NCBI RefSeq assembly: GCF_900114015.1
Contig: NZ_FORN01000014.1
Span: 1 to 64,000 of the forward strand
DNA: 64,000 nt
Direction of reading: 5' to 3'
Origin: Caulobacter sp. UNC279MFTsu5.1
GTDB lineage: Bacteria; Pseudomonadota; Alphaproteobacteria; Caulobacterales; Caulobacteraceae
Within the stretch, counting starts at the first letter, position 1, and each line of letters starts with the position of its first letter. Shown piece after piece: positions 1-6,915 of this stretch. Position numbers and translations under genes: made by a program. Under the pieces are notes generated by a model. It saw only the letters and a list, made by a program, of their open reading frames with translations. It was not told the origin of the DNA and did not search any database.

Positions 1-30
1 GGGGGAGGTGGCCCGGAGGGCCGGAGGGGG
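1..30. repeat. GC-rich dispersed palindrome, cut by window start
   Basis: The first 30 bases are a G/C-only imperfect palindrome with GGCCC and GGGCC at its core and G-rich flanks. Short G/C palindromes of this style are scattered between genes in Caulobacter-type genomes. Only one edge is visible, so its full extent is unknown. It lies just before the flavin reductase gene and could also act as a transcript end for a gene left of the window. Confidence 0.35.
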
Positions 31-81
31 ATCGCCCTCAAACTCTTGCCCGTAACGCCGGTTTGCCTCACTGGTGAGCGA

Positions 82-603
82 ATGAGTCAGCCGGTCACGA
101 TCGAACTGGGCGAGGGCGGCGCGCATGACGCCCGGGCGCTGCGCCACGCCTTCGGATGCTTCACGACGGGGGTGACGGTGGTCACCACGGTCTGCGAGGA
201 CGGCCGCCGCATCGGGCTGACGGCCAATTCGTTCACCTCGGTGTCGCTGGATCCGCCCCTGGCCCTGGTCTGCGTCGACCTGGCCTCGCGCAGCCTGCCG
301 ATCCTGGACGCGGCCGCGCGGTTCACGGTCAATGTCCTGCACGCCGACCAGCAGGCCATGGCCCGCCAGTTCGTGCAAAAGGACGGCGACCGGTTCGCGG
401 GCATCGACACCGAGACCTGGAGCACCGGCGTTCCGATCCTGCCCGACTGCATGGCCAATTTCGAATGCGTGACCCACCAGGTCTTCGACGCCGGCGACCA
501 CCGGGTCTATGTCGGTCGGGTGGTGAAGCTGCGCTACGATCCGGACCACGAGCCGCTGGTCTATCTGCAGGGCCGGTTTCGCCGCGTGCACGTGGAGGCG
601 TAG
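82..603 (+). CDS. Flavin reductase family protein (FMN-binding split barrel)
   Basis: This 173-residue protein matches the short NAD(P)H:flavin oxidoreductases (HpaC type), which supply reduced FMN or FAD to a partner monooxygenase in the cytoplasm. The family signature is visible: an N-terminal FGCFTTGVTVVTT segment, then TANSFTSVSLDPPL near residues 50-65, and a NVLHADQQAMARQF helix. The length is normal for the family. I chose ATG 82 over the upstream TTG at 46, because alignable sequence begins only after it. No partner monooxygenase is in view; the next gene, mmsA, starts 95 bases later and may be unrelated in function. The electron acceptor and the exact flavin cannot be read from sequence. 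Confidence 0.85.
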   Translation: MSQPVTIELGEGGAHDARALRHAFGCFTTGVTVVTTVCEDGRRIGLTANSFTSVSLDPPLALVCVDLASRSLPILDAAARFTVNVLHADQQAMARQFVQKDGDRFAGIDTETWSTGVPILPDCMANFECVTHQVFDAGDHRVYVGRVVKLRYDPDHEPLVYLQGRFRRVHVEA

Positions 604-698
604 GGCCGCCATCACGAATTACGGCGGAGAGAATATGCGCGATACGCCCTCGTCGTCGGATGCTATTGACGCGCAAAACAAGGTCTAGGGAGCGTATC

Positions 699-2195
699 AT
701 GCGGACCATCAGCCATTTCGTGAACGGACAGACCCTGGAAGGGCAGTCCGGCCGCTTCGGCGATGTGTTCAATCCGAACACCGGCGAGGTCCAGGCCCGG
801 GTGGCGCTGGCCAGCGCGGCCGAGCTGGACGCCGCCGTCCAGCTCGCCGCCGCCGCCCAGGTCGGCTGGGCCGCGACCAATCCCCAGCGCCGCGCCCGGG
901 TGATGTTCGAGTTCAAGCGCCTGATCGAGCGCGACATGAACGCCCTGGCCGAGATCCTGTCGTCCGAGCATGGCAAGGTGATCGCCGACAGCAAGGGCGA
1001 CATCCAGCGCGGCCTGGAGGTCATCGAGTTCGCCTGCGGCATTCCCCACGTCCTGAAGGGCGACTACACCGAGGGGGCGGGCCCCGGCATCGACGTCTAT
1101 TCGATGCGCCAGCCGCTGGGCGTCTGCGCGGGGATCACCCCGTTCAACTTCCCGGCCATGATCCCGATGTGGATGTTCGGCATCTCGATCGCCGTGGGCA
1201 ACAGCTTCATCCTCAAGCCGTCGGAGAAGGATCCGACCGTGCCGGTCAAGCTGGCCGAGCTGATGATGGAGGCGGGCCTGCCGGCCGGGGTGCTGAACGT
1301 CGTGCACGGCGACAAGACCGCGGTCGACGCCATCCTGACCCATCCGCTGATCCGCGCGGTCAGCTTCGTCGGCAGCTCCGACATCGCCTCCTACGTCTAC
1401 CAGACCGGCACCGCGCACGGCAAACGCGTCCAGGCCATGGGCGGGGCCAAGAACCATGGGATCGTCCTGCCCGACGCCGACCTGGACCAGGTGGTCAAGG
1501 ACCTGTCGGGCGCGGCCTTCGGCTCGGCCGGCGAGCGCTGCATGGCCCTGCCGGTCGTCGTGCCGGTCGGCCGCAAGACCGGCGACGAACTGCGCGAGCG
1601 GATGGTCGCCGAGATCGAGACCCTGAAGGTCGGGATCTCCACCGACGCGGCCGCCCATTACGGCCCGGTGGTCAGCGCCGCGCACCGCGCCAAGATCGCC
1701 GACTACATCAGGATCGGCGTCGAGGAAGGCGCCGAGCTGGTGGTCGACGGCCGCGAGTTTTCCCTGCAGGGCTTCGAGAACGGCTTCTTCATCGGCCCGT
1801 CGCTGTTCGACGGGGTCAAGAAGGGCATGAAGACCTATCAGGAGGAGATCTTCGGACCCGTCCTGCAGATCGTCCGCGCCGAGAGTTTCGAGGAGGCGCT
1901 CAGCCTGCCGTCCGAGCACCAGTACGGCAACGGCGTGGCGATCTTCACCCGCAACGGCCGGGCGGCGCGCGAGTTCGCCAGCCGGGTCAATGTCGGCATG
2001 GTCGGGATCAACGTGCCGATCCCGGTGCCGGTGGCCTACCACACCTTCGGGGGCTGGAAGCGCAGCGCCTTCGGCGACACCAACCAGCACGGCGTCGAGG
2101 GCGTGAAGTTCTACACTAAGGTCAAGACCATCACCGCCCGCTGGCCCGAGGGCGAACACGAAGGCGACGCCTTCGTCATCCCGACGATGAAATAG
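699..2195 (+). CDS. mmsA: Methylmalonate-semialdehyde dehydrogenase (CoA-acylating)
   Basis: This 498-residue aldehyde dehydrogenase converts methylmalonate semialdehyde (or malonate semialdehyde) with CoA and NAD+ to propionyl-CoA (or acetyl-CoA), in valine and inositol catabolism. The motif GSAGERCMALPV, with nucleophile Cys281, is typical of MmsA; the CoA-acylating subgroup lacks the general-base glutamate used by other ALDHs. NFPAMIPMWMFGI and EEIFGPVLQIVRA are also conserved. An open frame runs far upstream on the same strand, but the family N-terminus (MRTISHFVNG) begins at 699, with AGGGAG a few bases before it. The usual partners mmsB and acyl-CoA dehydrogenase are not adjacent. Confidence 0.95.
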   Translation: MRTISHFVNGQTLEGQSGRFGDVFNPNTGEVQARVALASAAELDAAVQLAAAAQVGWAATNPQRRARVMFEFKRLIERDMNALAEILSSEHGKVIADSKGDIQRGLEVIEFACGIPHVLKGDYTEGAGPGIDVYSMRQPLGVCAGITPFNFPAMIPMWMFGISIAVGNSFILKPSEKDPTVPVKLAELMMEAGLPAGVLNVVHGDKTAVDAILTHPLIRAVSFVGSSDIASYVYQTGTAHGKRVQAMGGAKNHGIVLPDADLDQVVKDLSGAAFGSAGERCMALPVVVPVGRKTGDELRERMVAEIETLKVGISTDAAAHYGPVVSAAHRAKIADYIRIGVEEGAELVVDGREFSLQGFENGFFIGPSLFDGVKKGMKTYQEEIFGPVLQIVRAESFEEALSLPSEHQYGNGVAIFTRNGRAAREFASRVNVGMVGINVPIPVPVAYHTFGGWKRSAFGDTNQHGVEGVKFYTKVKTITARWPEGEHEGDAFVIPTMK

Positions 2196-2209
2196 GCGGG
2201 GGCGGGGCG

Positions 2210-3202
2210 ATGCGAGTTATGGTTCGGGCCTTGGCTTTCGTCGCCCCCTTGCTGATCGGACTTGTCCTGAACGCCACAGCCTTCGCCCAGCCCCTGGACG
2301 CCGCCGAGATGGCGGCGGTCGGCCAGTACGGCCAGCGCGCGGCGCCGCTGACGGTGTTCGAGCGGGCCGGCGTCCTGCGGATCGACGGCCAGGGCCGCCA
2401 GGACGCCCGGCTGACGCCGCTGGGCCGCGGCCGCTACGCGATCGAGGGCGGCGGCGAGCTGGTGCTGGAGCCGGTCGCCGTGCGCCTGGACGGGACCCGC
2501 CTGCCGCGCCACGACTTCGGGGCCGAGGTCGAGGCCGGCGTCCGGGCGGCGGTGCGCGCCGACCCCGCCGCCCTGCGGGCCCGGGCCCTGGCCGCGACGC
2601 CGCCGGTCGAGACCGCGCGGCATCGGCCCGCCGACCTGGTGGACCTGTCGGCCCTGGACCCGACGATCCGCCTCGACATCCGTTACGCCGGTTCCGACAA
2701 CTTCATGGGTCTGCCGCTTTACGAGCGCGCCGCCGCCTACATGCAGCGCCCGGCCGCCCTGGCCCTGGCCCGGGCCGCCCAGGCGCTGAAGGCTAAGGGC
2801 TACGGCCTGCTGATCCACGACGCCTACCGGCCCTGGTTCGTCACCTGGATGTTCTGGGAGGCCACCCCGCCCGAGGACCACATGTTCGTGGCCGATCCGG
2901 CCCAGGGCTCGCGCCACAACCGCGGCTGCGCCGTCGACCTGACGCTGTACGACCTGAAGACCGGCAAGCCGGTCGAGATGCCCAGCCGCTACGACGAGAT
3001 GTCGGGCCGCTCCTACGCCGACTTCATCGGCGGGACCACGAAGCAGCGGGCGATGCGCTCGATCCTGCGCGAGGCCATGGTCGCCCAGGGCTTCGAGATC
3101 TATCCCGAGGAATGGTGGCACTTCGACTACCAGGACTGGCGGGACTACGGCATCGGGACCGAGACGTTCAGCGAACTGGAGAAGGCGGGCGTGAGACGGT
3201 GA
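2210..3202 (+). CDS. Secreted D-alanyl-D-alanine dipeptidase (M15D, VanX/DdpX family)
   Basis: This 330-residue zinc peptidase cleaves D-Ala-D-Ala dipeptide, recycling peptidoglycan fragments outside the cytoplasm. Residues 1-26 form a signal peptide (hydrophobic run ending TAFAQ). The catalytic domain fills the C-terminal two thirds. The motif SRHNRGCAVDLTL supplies His236 and Asp243, and EWWHF supplies Glu301 and His304, which are the expected zinc ligands and catalytic glutamate. Residues 27-140 are an extra N-terminal region not found in VanX itself. It follows mmsA by 14 bases and may be read through from it, but a shared function is not obvious. There are no van resistance genes nearby, so a housekeeping role is more likely than glycopeptide resistance. 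Confidence 0.88.
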   Translation: MRVMVRALAFVAPLLIGLVLNATAFAQPLDAAEMAAVGQYGQRAAPLTVFERAGVLRIDGQGRQDARLTPLGRGRYAIEGGGELVLEPVAVRLDGTRLPRHDFGAEVEAGVRAAVRADPAALRARALAATPPVETARHRPADLVDLSALDPTIRLDIRYAGSDNFMGLPLYERAAAYMQRPAALALARAAQALKAKGYGLLIHDAYRPWFVTWMFWEATPPEDHMFVADPAQGSRHNRGCAVDLTLYDLKTGKPVEMPSRYDEMSGRSYADFIGGTTKQRAMRSILREAMVAQGFEIYPEEWWHFDYQDWRDYGIGTETFSELEKAGVRR

Positions 3203-3209
3203 GAAAGGT

Positions 3210-3947
3210 TCACCGTGGCCGCCAGGCCAGAATGTCCGCGCTGCGCTCCACCCCGACCCGCGGGCACGCCGCCTTCAGCGAACAGGCCCCGCAGCGCGGC
3301 GCGTGGTGCGAGCACAGCAGCTGGCCCAGGCCCTTCATCAGCCAGTGCAGCTCGTACAGGTCCTCGGCCGTCCAGCTGTCGGGGACCAGGTCCATCAAGG
3401 CCCGGTAGGCGTGGGCGGTGTCATAGCCGGCGGGGATCAGGCCGTAGCGGCCGGCGACGCGATGCACATGGGTGTCGACCACCAGGGCCCGCATGTTCAG
3501 GGGACTGAAGTTCAGCACCGAGGCGGCGACCTTGACCCCGACGCCGGGCAGGCCCTGCAGCCACCAGCGGGCGCTGTCCAGCTCCAGCTCGGCCAGGTGG
3601 TCCAGCGACAGCCTCCAGCCGCTGCGCACCTGGATCAGCCGCAGGGCGTGGGGCAGGTGGCGGGCCTTCTCCTCGGGATAGGTGACGTCCTTGATAAGCG
3701 CCTGGATCTCGGCGTCGGGCGTCTCGGCCAGTTCTTCCCAGGTGGCGAAGCGCTCCTTCAGGCGATGGTAGGCGCCCCAGGAAACGGCGTCCTTGGTCCG
3801 GCCGCTGATCGCCGACTTGACCAGCTGCGACACCGGATCCAGCCGCTTGGTCGGCCGCTGCGGCCCGAAGGTCTTGAGCAGCCCGTCGCGCAGGGCTTCG
3901 AGCGGCGAGGTCGACAGGTCGAGGGACAGCTGCATGGCGATTCTCAT
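3210..3947 (-). CDS. Endonuclease III-like DNA glycosylase (HhH-GPD, 4Fe-4S)
   Basis: This base-excision-repair glycosylase/AP-lyase family protein has 245 residues from ATG 3947, or 241 from ATG 3935. The helix-hairpin-helix LQGLPGVGVKVA carries Lys139, and VVDTHVHRV carries Asp158, the two catalytic residues of the Nth family. The C-terminal 4Fe-4S loop is complete: Cys212, Cys219, Cys222 and Cys228 in the C-x6-C-x2-C-x5-C spacing. A perfect alphaproteobacterial LexA box lies immediately upstream (3951-3965), so expression is probably damage-induced. It ends 7 bases from the convergent dipeptidase gene. It differs enough from canonical Nth, with a longer N-terminus, that it is probably a second, SOS-controlled paralogue. 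Confidence 0.88.
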   Translation of the reverse strand: MRIAMQLSLDLSTSPLEALRDGLLKTFGPQRPTKRLDPVSQLVKSAISGRTKDAVSWGAYHRLKERFATWEELAETPDAEIQALIKDVTYPEEKARHLPHALRLIQVRSGWRLSLDHLAELELDSARWWLQGLPGVGVKVAASVLNFSPLNMRALVVDTHVHRVAGRYGLIPAGYDTAHAYRALMDLVPDSWTAEDLYELHWLMKGLGQLLCSHHAPRCGACSLKAACPRVGVERSADILAWRPR

Positions 3948-3950
3948 TCG

Positions 3951-3965
3951 GAACGTAACGAGAAC
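3951..3965 (-). promoter_or_regulatory. LexA (SOS) box upstream of the endonuclease III homologue
   Basis: On the minus strand the bases read GTTCTCGTTACGTTC, an exact GTTC-N7-GTTC, which is the LexA operator form known from Caulobacter and other alphaproteobacteria. It sits 3 bases before ATG 3947 and 15 bases before ATG 3935, where bound LexA would block transcription. Confidence 0.8.
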
Positions 3966-4021
3966 ATAGTGAACGCGCGGCGGCTTGTCGAGTTATCCCC
4001 AGCTTGTTCCCAGGCTCGCCG

Positions 4022-4594
4022 TCAGGACCAGGGCCGGCGGCGCCCCCACATCACGGTGATCCGCCGGCGCAGGCGGGTCAGGGCCACGCGCATCGGCGTC
4101 GGAGCCGGGGCGGGGGCCGGGCGCTCCTCGGCGGGCAGCTCGATCTGGGCGAAGCGGGCGATCAGGTCGCGCAGCTCCGGCTCCTGCACCGCCAGGGCGG
4201 CCTCGACCGGCGACATCCAGCGCAGGCTGCGCTGGCCCTGTTCCGGCCAGGTCGGGTGCTCGCCGGTGACTTCCAGCGGGTAGACGTCGACCGTCACGGG
4301 GCGCGCGACGCCGCTCTTGAGGCGCTTCAGATAGGGATAGTCGCCGATCGGCTTTTCCGCGATGCGGCCGTCGAGACCGGCCTCCTCGTAGGCTTCCTGG
4401 GCGGCGGCCTGGGGATCGGTCTTGCCCTTCATCGGCCAGCCCTTGGGGATCACCCAGCGGCGGGTCTCGCGAGACGACACCAGCAGGACCTGCAGGCCCG
4501 CGACCGCATCGGCGCGCCAGGGCAGAGCGGCGACCTGACGGCGCCGCGTCCTGGACTTGAGTCCCGCCTGCTTGCCGTCCGCCGTATCCGTCAC
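4022..4594 (-). CDS. Nudix hydrolase (diphosphoinositol polyphosphate / DIPP-like type)
   Basis: This 190-residue Nudix protein has the motif at residues 52-74, around GWPMKG...QEAYEEAGL. The metal-binding QEAYEEAG core is intact, while the usual first Glu and the Arg of the consensus are Lys and Gln. The preceding RRWVIPKGWPMKG is typical of the DIPP/Ap4A-like branch, which acts on diphosphoinositol polyphosphates, dinucleoside polyphosphates or polyphosphate ends. The GTG start at 4594 overlaps the stop of the phosphate transporter by 4 bases (GTGA), so the two are co-translated. The C-terminal 40 residues are basic and proline-rich. The operon context suggests phosphate homeostasis; the substrate is inferred, not shown. 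Confidence 0.82.
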   Translation of the reverse strand: MTDTADGKQAGLKSRTRRRQVAALPWRADAVAGLQVLLVSSRETRRWVIPKGWPMKGKTDPQAAAQEAYEEAGLDGRIAEKPIGDYPYLKRLKSGVARPVTVDVYPLEVTGEHPTWPEQGQRSLRWMSPVEAALAVQEPELRDLIARFAQIELPAEERPAPAPAPTPMRVALTRLRRRITVMWGRRRPWS

Positions 4595-5592
4595 TTCATC
4601 CAGAACCCGAGATAGTAGAACGCCGCCGCGACGAGGCCGGCCGCAGGCAGGGTGACGATCCAGGCGGTCACGATGCTCTTGGCCACGCCCCATCGGACGG
4701 CCGAAACCCGACGCGAAGCGCCGACGCCGACAATAGCGCCCGTGATCGTGTGAGTCGTCGAGACCGGAACGCCGATATGGGTCGCCAGGAACAAAGTAAT
4801 CGCTCCGCCGGTCTCCGCGCAGAAGCCCTGCATCGGAGTCAGGCGGGTGATCTTGCTGCCCATGGTGTGCACAATGCGCCAACCCCCGAAGAGGGTGCCG
4901 AGCGCCATGGCGGTCTGGCACGACAGGACGACCCACAGCGGGATCGTGCCCGGGGCGTGGGTGGCGCCGTGGGCGAACAGCAGGGCGGCGATGATGCCCA
5001 TGGTCTTCTGGGCGTCGTTGCCGCCGTGGCCCAGGGAATAGGCCGCCGCCGAGAAGAACTGCGCGATGCGGAAGAACCGGTCGGCGAAGAACGGCGAGCG
5101 CCGGACGAAGATCCACGAGACGATCAGCACCAGCAGCAGCGCCAAGAGGAAGCCCATCAAAGGCGAGACCACGATGCCGGCCGCGGTCTTGCCCAGACCG
5201 GCCCACTGCACCGCGCCGAAACTGCCGACCTTGGCGACGGACGCCCCGACGAGACCGCCGATCAGGGCGTGGGAGCTGGACGAGGGGATGCCGGCCCACC
5301 AGGTGATCAGGTTCCAGCTGATCGCGCCCATCAAGGCGGCGAAGATCAGGCGGTCGCCGATGATGTGGGGGTCGATGATCCCCGCGCCGACCATCTTGGC
5401 CACGCTGGTGCCGAAGAAGATGAAGGCGATGAAGTTGAAGAACGCCGCCCACAGCACCGCCCACCGGGCCGACAGCACGCGGGTCGAGACGATGGTGGCG
5501 ATCGAATTGGCGGCGTCGTGCAGGCCGTTCAGGAAGTCGAAGCCCAGGGCCACGACGATCAGCACGACCAGGATCAGGAAGGTCGGGTCCAC
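4591..5592 (-). CDS. pit: Inorganic phosphate transporter, Pit family
   Basis: This 333-residue inner-membrane low-affinity phosphate:cation symporter (PF01384) has the duplicated Pit signatures: GLHDAANSIATIVSTR near residues 23-39 and SLGHGGNDAQKTMGI near 190-205, each with a conserved Asn-Asp/Asn-Ala phosphate/cation site. About nine hydrophobic segments are visible. The GTG start at 5592 shares one base with the stop of the DUF47 gene (TAGTG), a sign of translational coupling. This short form (about 330 residues) without a large central loop is the type usually paired with a DUF47 protein. Confidence 0.93.
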   Translation of the reverse strand: MDPTFLILVVLIVVALGFDFLNGLHDAANSIATIVSTRVLSARWAVLWAAFFNFIAFIFFGTSVAKMVGAGIIDPHIIGDRLIFAALMGAISWNLITWWAGIPSSSSHALIGGLVGASVAKVGSFGAVQWAGLGKTAAGIVVSPLMGFLLALLLVLIVSWIFVRRSPFFADRFFRIAQFFSAAAYSLGHGGNDAQKTMGIIAALLFAHGATHAPGTIPLWVVLSCQTAMALGTLFGGWRIVHTMGSKITRLTPMQGFCAETGGAITLFLATHIGVPVSTTHTITGAIVGVGASRRVSAVRWGVAKSIVTAWIVTLPAAGLVAAAFYYLGFWMK

Positions 5593-6236
5593 TAGACCTG
5601 CTCGACCACAATGCCGCTGATGCGGTTGGCGACGTCCTCGAAGCGGTCGACCACCTTTTCCAGGTGGCTGTAGATGTCGACCCCGACGATGAAGGTCATC
5701 GGGTCACCGGTGCGGTGGGCCAGGAACAGCGCCTTGCGGCCCTGGTCGTACATCTGGTCGGCCTGCTCCTCGATCTGGGTGACGCGGACGGCCAGCTCGG
5801 TCAGCCGCTGGGCGTTCCTGCGCATGTCGGGCAGCAGGGCCACGGCCTCGACGGTCAGCTCGGCGGCCTGGACGATGATCGCGGCCATCTCGCGCATCGG
5901 CGGCTCGAAGGTCTTGACCTCGAACAGGCTGACCACCTTGGCGGTCTTGCGCATCTGGTCGATGGCGTCGTCCAGCGAGGTGGTCAGGTCCTGGATGTCG
6001 CTGCGATCGAACGGGGTGATGAAGCTGCGGCGGACCGCGCCCATAACCTGGCGAGTGATCTCGTCGGCCTCTTCCTCGTGCTGGTAGACGCGGGCGCTGG
6101 CGGCCTCGACGCCGTCGCCGCCCTCCATCAGGTCCTGCAGCGCCTTGGCGCCCAGCACCAGGGTGGCTGCGTGCTGCGCGAACAGCTCGAAGAAGCGGTC
6201 TTCCTTGGGCATAACGGCCCGGAACAAGCCCAGCAT
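5592..6236 (-). CDS. DUF47 (PhoU-like) accessory protein of the Pit transporter
   Basis: This 214-residue all-helical PhoU-like protein (YkaA/TIGR00153 family) includes MPKEDRFFELFAQHA at the N-terminus and the metal-contacting YQHEEEADEITRQVM helix near residues 53-68, repeated as RVTQIEEQADQMYDQG near 145-160. Such proteins are almost always encoded just before pit and are thought to modulate it. ATG 6236 follows GAGGA at a good distance. The open frame extends further upstream, but nothing recognisable precedes this start. A PHO box lies 113 bases upstream. Confidence 0.9.
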   Translation of the reverse strand: MLGLFRAVMPKEDRFFELFAQHAATLVLGAKALQDLMEGGDGVEAASARVYQHEEEADEITRQVMGAVRRSFITPFDRSDIQDLTTSLDDAIDQMRKTAKVVSLFEVKTFEPPMREMAAIIVQAAELTVEAVALLPDMRRNAQRLTELAVRVTQIEEQADQMYDQGRKALFLAHRTGDPMTFIVGVDIYSHLEKVVDRFEDVANRISGIVVEQV

Positions 6237-6348
6237 GGTCGCTTCATCCTCTGTTCGAAGCGTGGAGAGTGTCGCGGACGTCCTTGTACGGAAGAACGCC
6301 CGGCGCGGCGGAGCGGAACCACGGAAGGCGGCCGCGTTCAAGTCCTTC

Positions 6349-6366
6349 GTGACGGTTTTATGACAG
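6349..6366 (-). promoter_or_regulatory. Candidate PHO box (PhoB site) for the DUF47-pit-nudix operon
   Basis: On the minus strand the bases read CTGTCATAAAACCGTCAC, which differs from the PHO-box consensus CTGTCATAAATCTGTCAC type at one conserved position (CCGTCA for CTGTCA). The two halves form the direct repeat expected for a PhoB dimer. The orientation faces the DUF47 gene, whose start is 113 bases away. Whether PhoB activates or represses here cannot be told; pit operons are often repressed. Confidence 0.65.
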
Positions 6367-6444
6367 CTTTTACGGGGTGCGCCCTCTGGTCGCGGCGCAA
6401 GGCCTTTGGCACTCTGGCGCGCGCATTGGTTCAGGAGCAGCGGC

Positions 6445-6915
6445 ATGTCGACAAGCCTCAAGGTGAACGGCCGGGTCCACGCGGTCGAGGCCGAACCGGA
6501 TACGCCGCTGCTGTGGGTGCTGCGCGACGAGCTGGGCCTGGTCGGGACCAAGTACGGCTGCGGCGTGGCCCAGTGTGGCGCCTGCACCGTGCACATCGAC
6601 GGCGTGGCCATGCGCTCGTGCGTCACCTCACTGGCCCGGGTGGGCGGCAAGGCGGTGACCACCATCGAGGGCGTCGGGGCCAATCCGGTCGGGGCCAAGG
6701 TGCAGGAGGCGTGGAAGGCGATCGACGTGCCGCAGTGCGGCTACTGCCAGGCCGGCCAGATCATGTCGGCCACGGCCCTGCTGGCCGCCGCGCCCAAGCC
6801 GACCGACGACGAGATCGACGCGGCGATGAACGGCAACCTCTGCCGCTGCGCCACCTACATCCGCATCCGCAAGGCCATCAAGGCGGCGTCCGGCCAGGTG
6901 GAGGCGCGGGCATGA
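6445..6915 (+). CDS. iorA: (2Fe-2S) subunit of a molybdenum hydroxylase (IorA-like)
   Basis: This 156-residue small subunit passes electrons from the molybdenum cofactor subunit to an external acceptor. The plant-type ferredoxin cluster is bound by Cys39, Cys44, Cys47 and Cys59, and the second 2Fe-2S cluster by Cys98, Cys101, Cys133 and Cys135 (CGYC...CRC). All eight are present. ATG 6445 follows AGGAG. The gene overlaps the large subunit by 4 bases (ATGA). The arrangement, with no separate FAD subunit, is that of isoquinoline 1-oxidoreductase and related aldehyde dehydrogenases, so the name reflects family and not a proven substrate. Confidence 0.9.
   Translation: MSTSLKVNGRVHAVEAEPDTPLLWVLRDELGLVGTKYGCGVAQCGACTVHIDGVAMRSCVTSLARVGGKAVTTIEGVGANPVGAKVQEAWKAIDVPQCGYCQAGQIMSATALLAAAPKPTDDEIDAAMNGNLCRCATYIRIRKAIKAASGQVEARA

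Noticed and set aside
156..698. A 181-codon N-terminal extension of mmsA
   Set aside because: It overlaps the flavin reductase in another frame and has no similarity to aldehyde dehydrogenases; the family start is at 699.
2210..3202. VanX-type vancomycin resistance gene
   Set aside because: It has an export signal and an extra N-terminal domain, with no vanH, vanA or regulator genes; a role in wall recycling is more likely.
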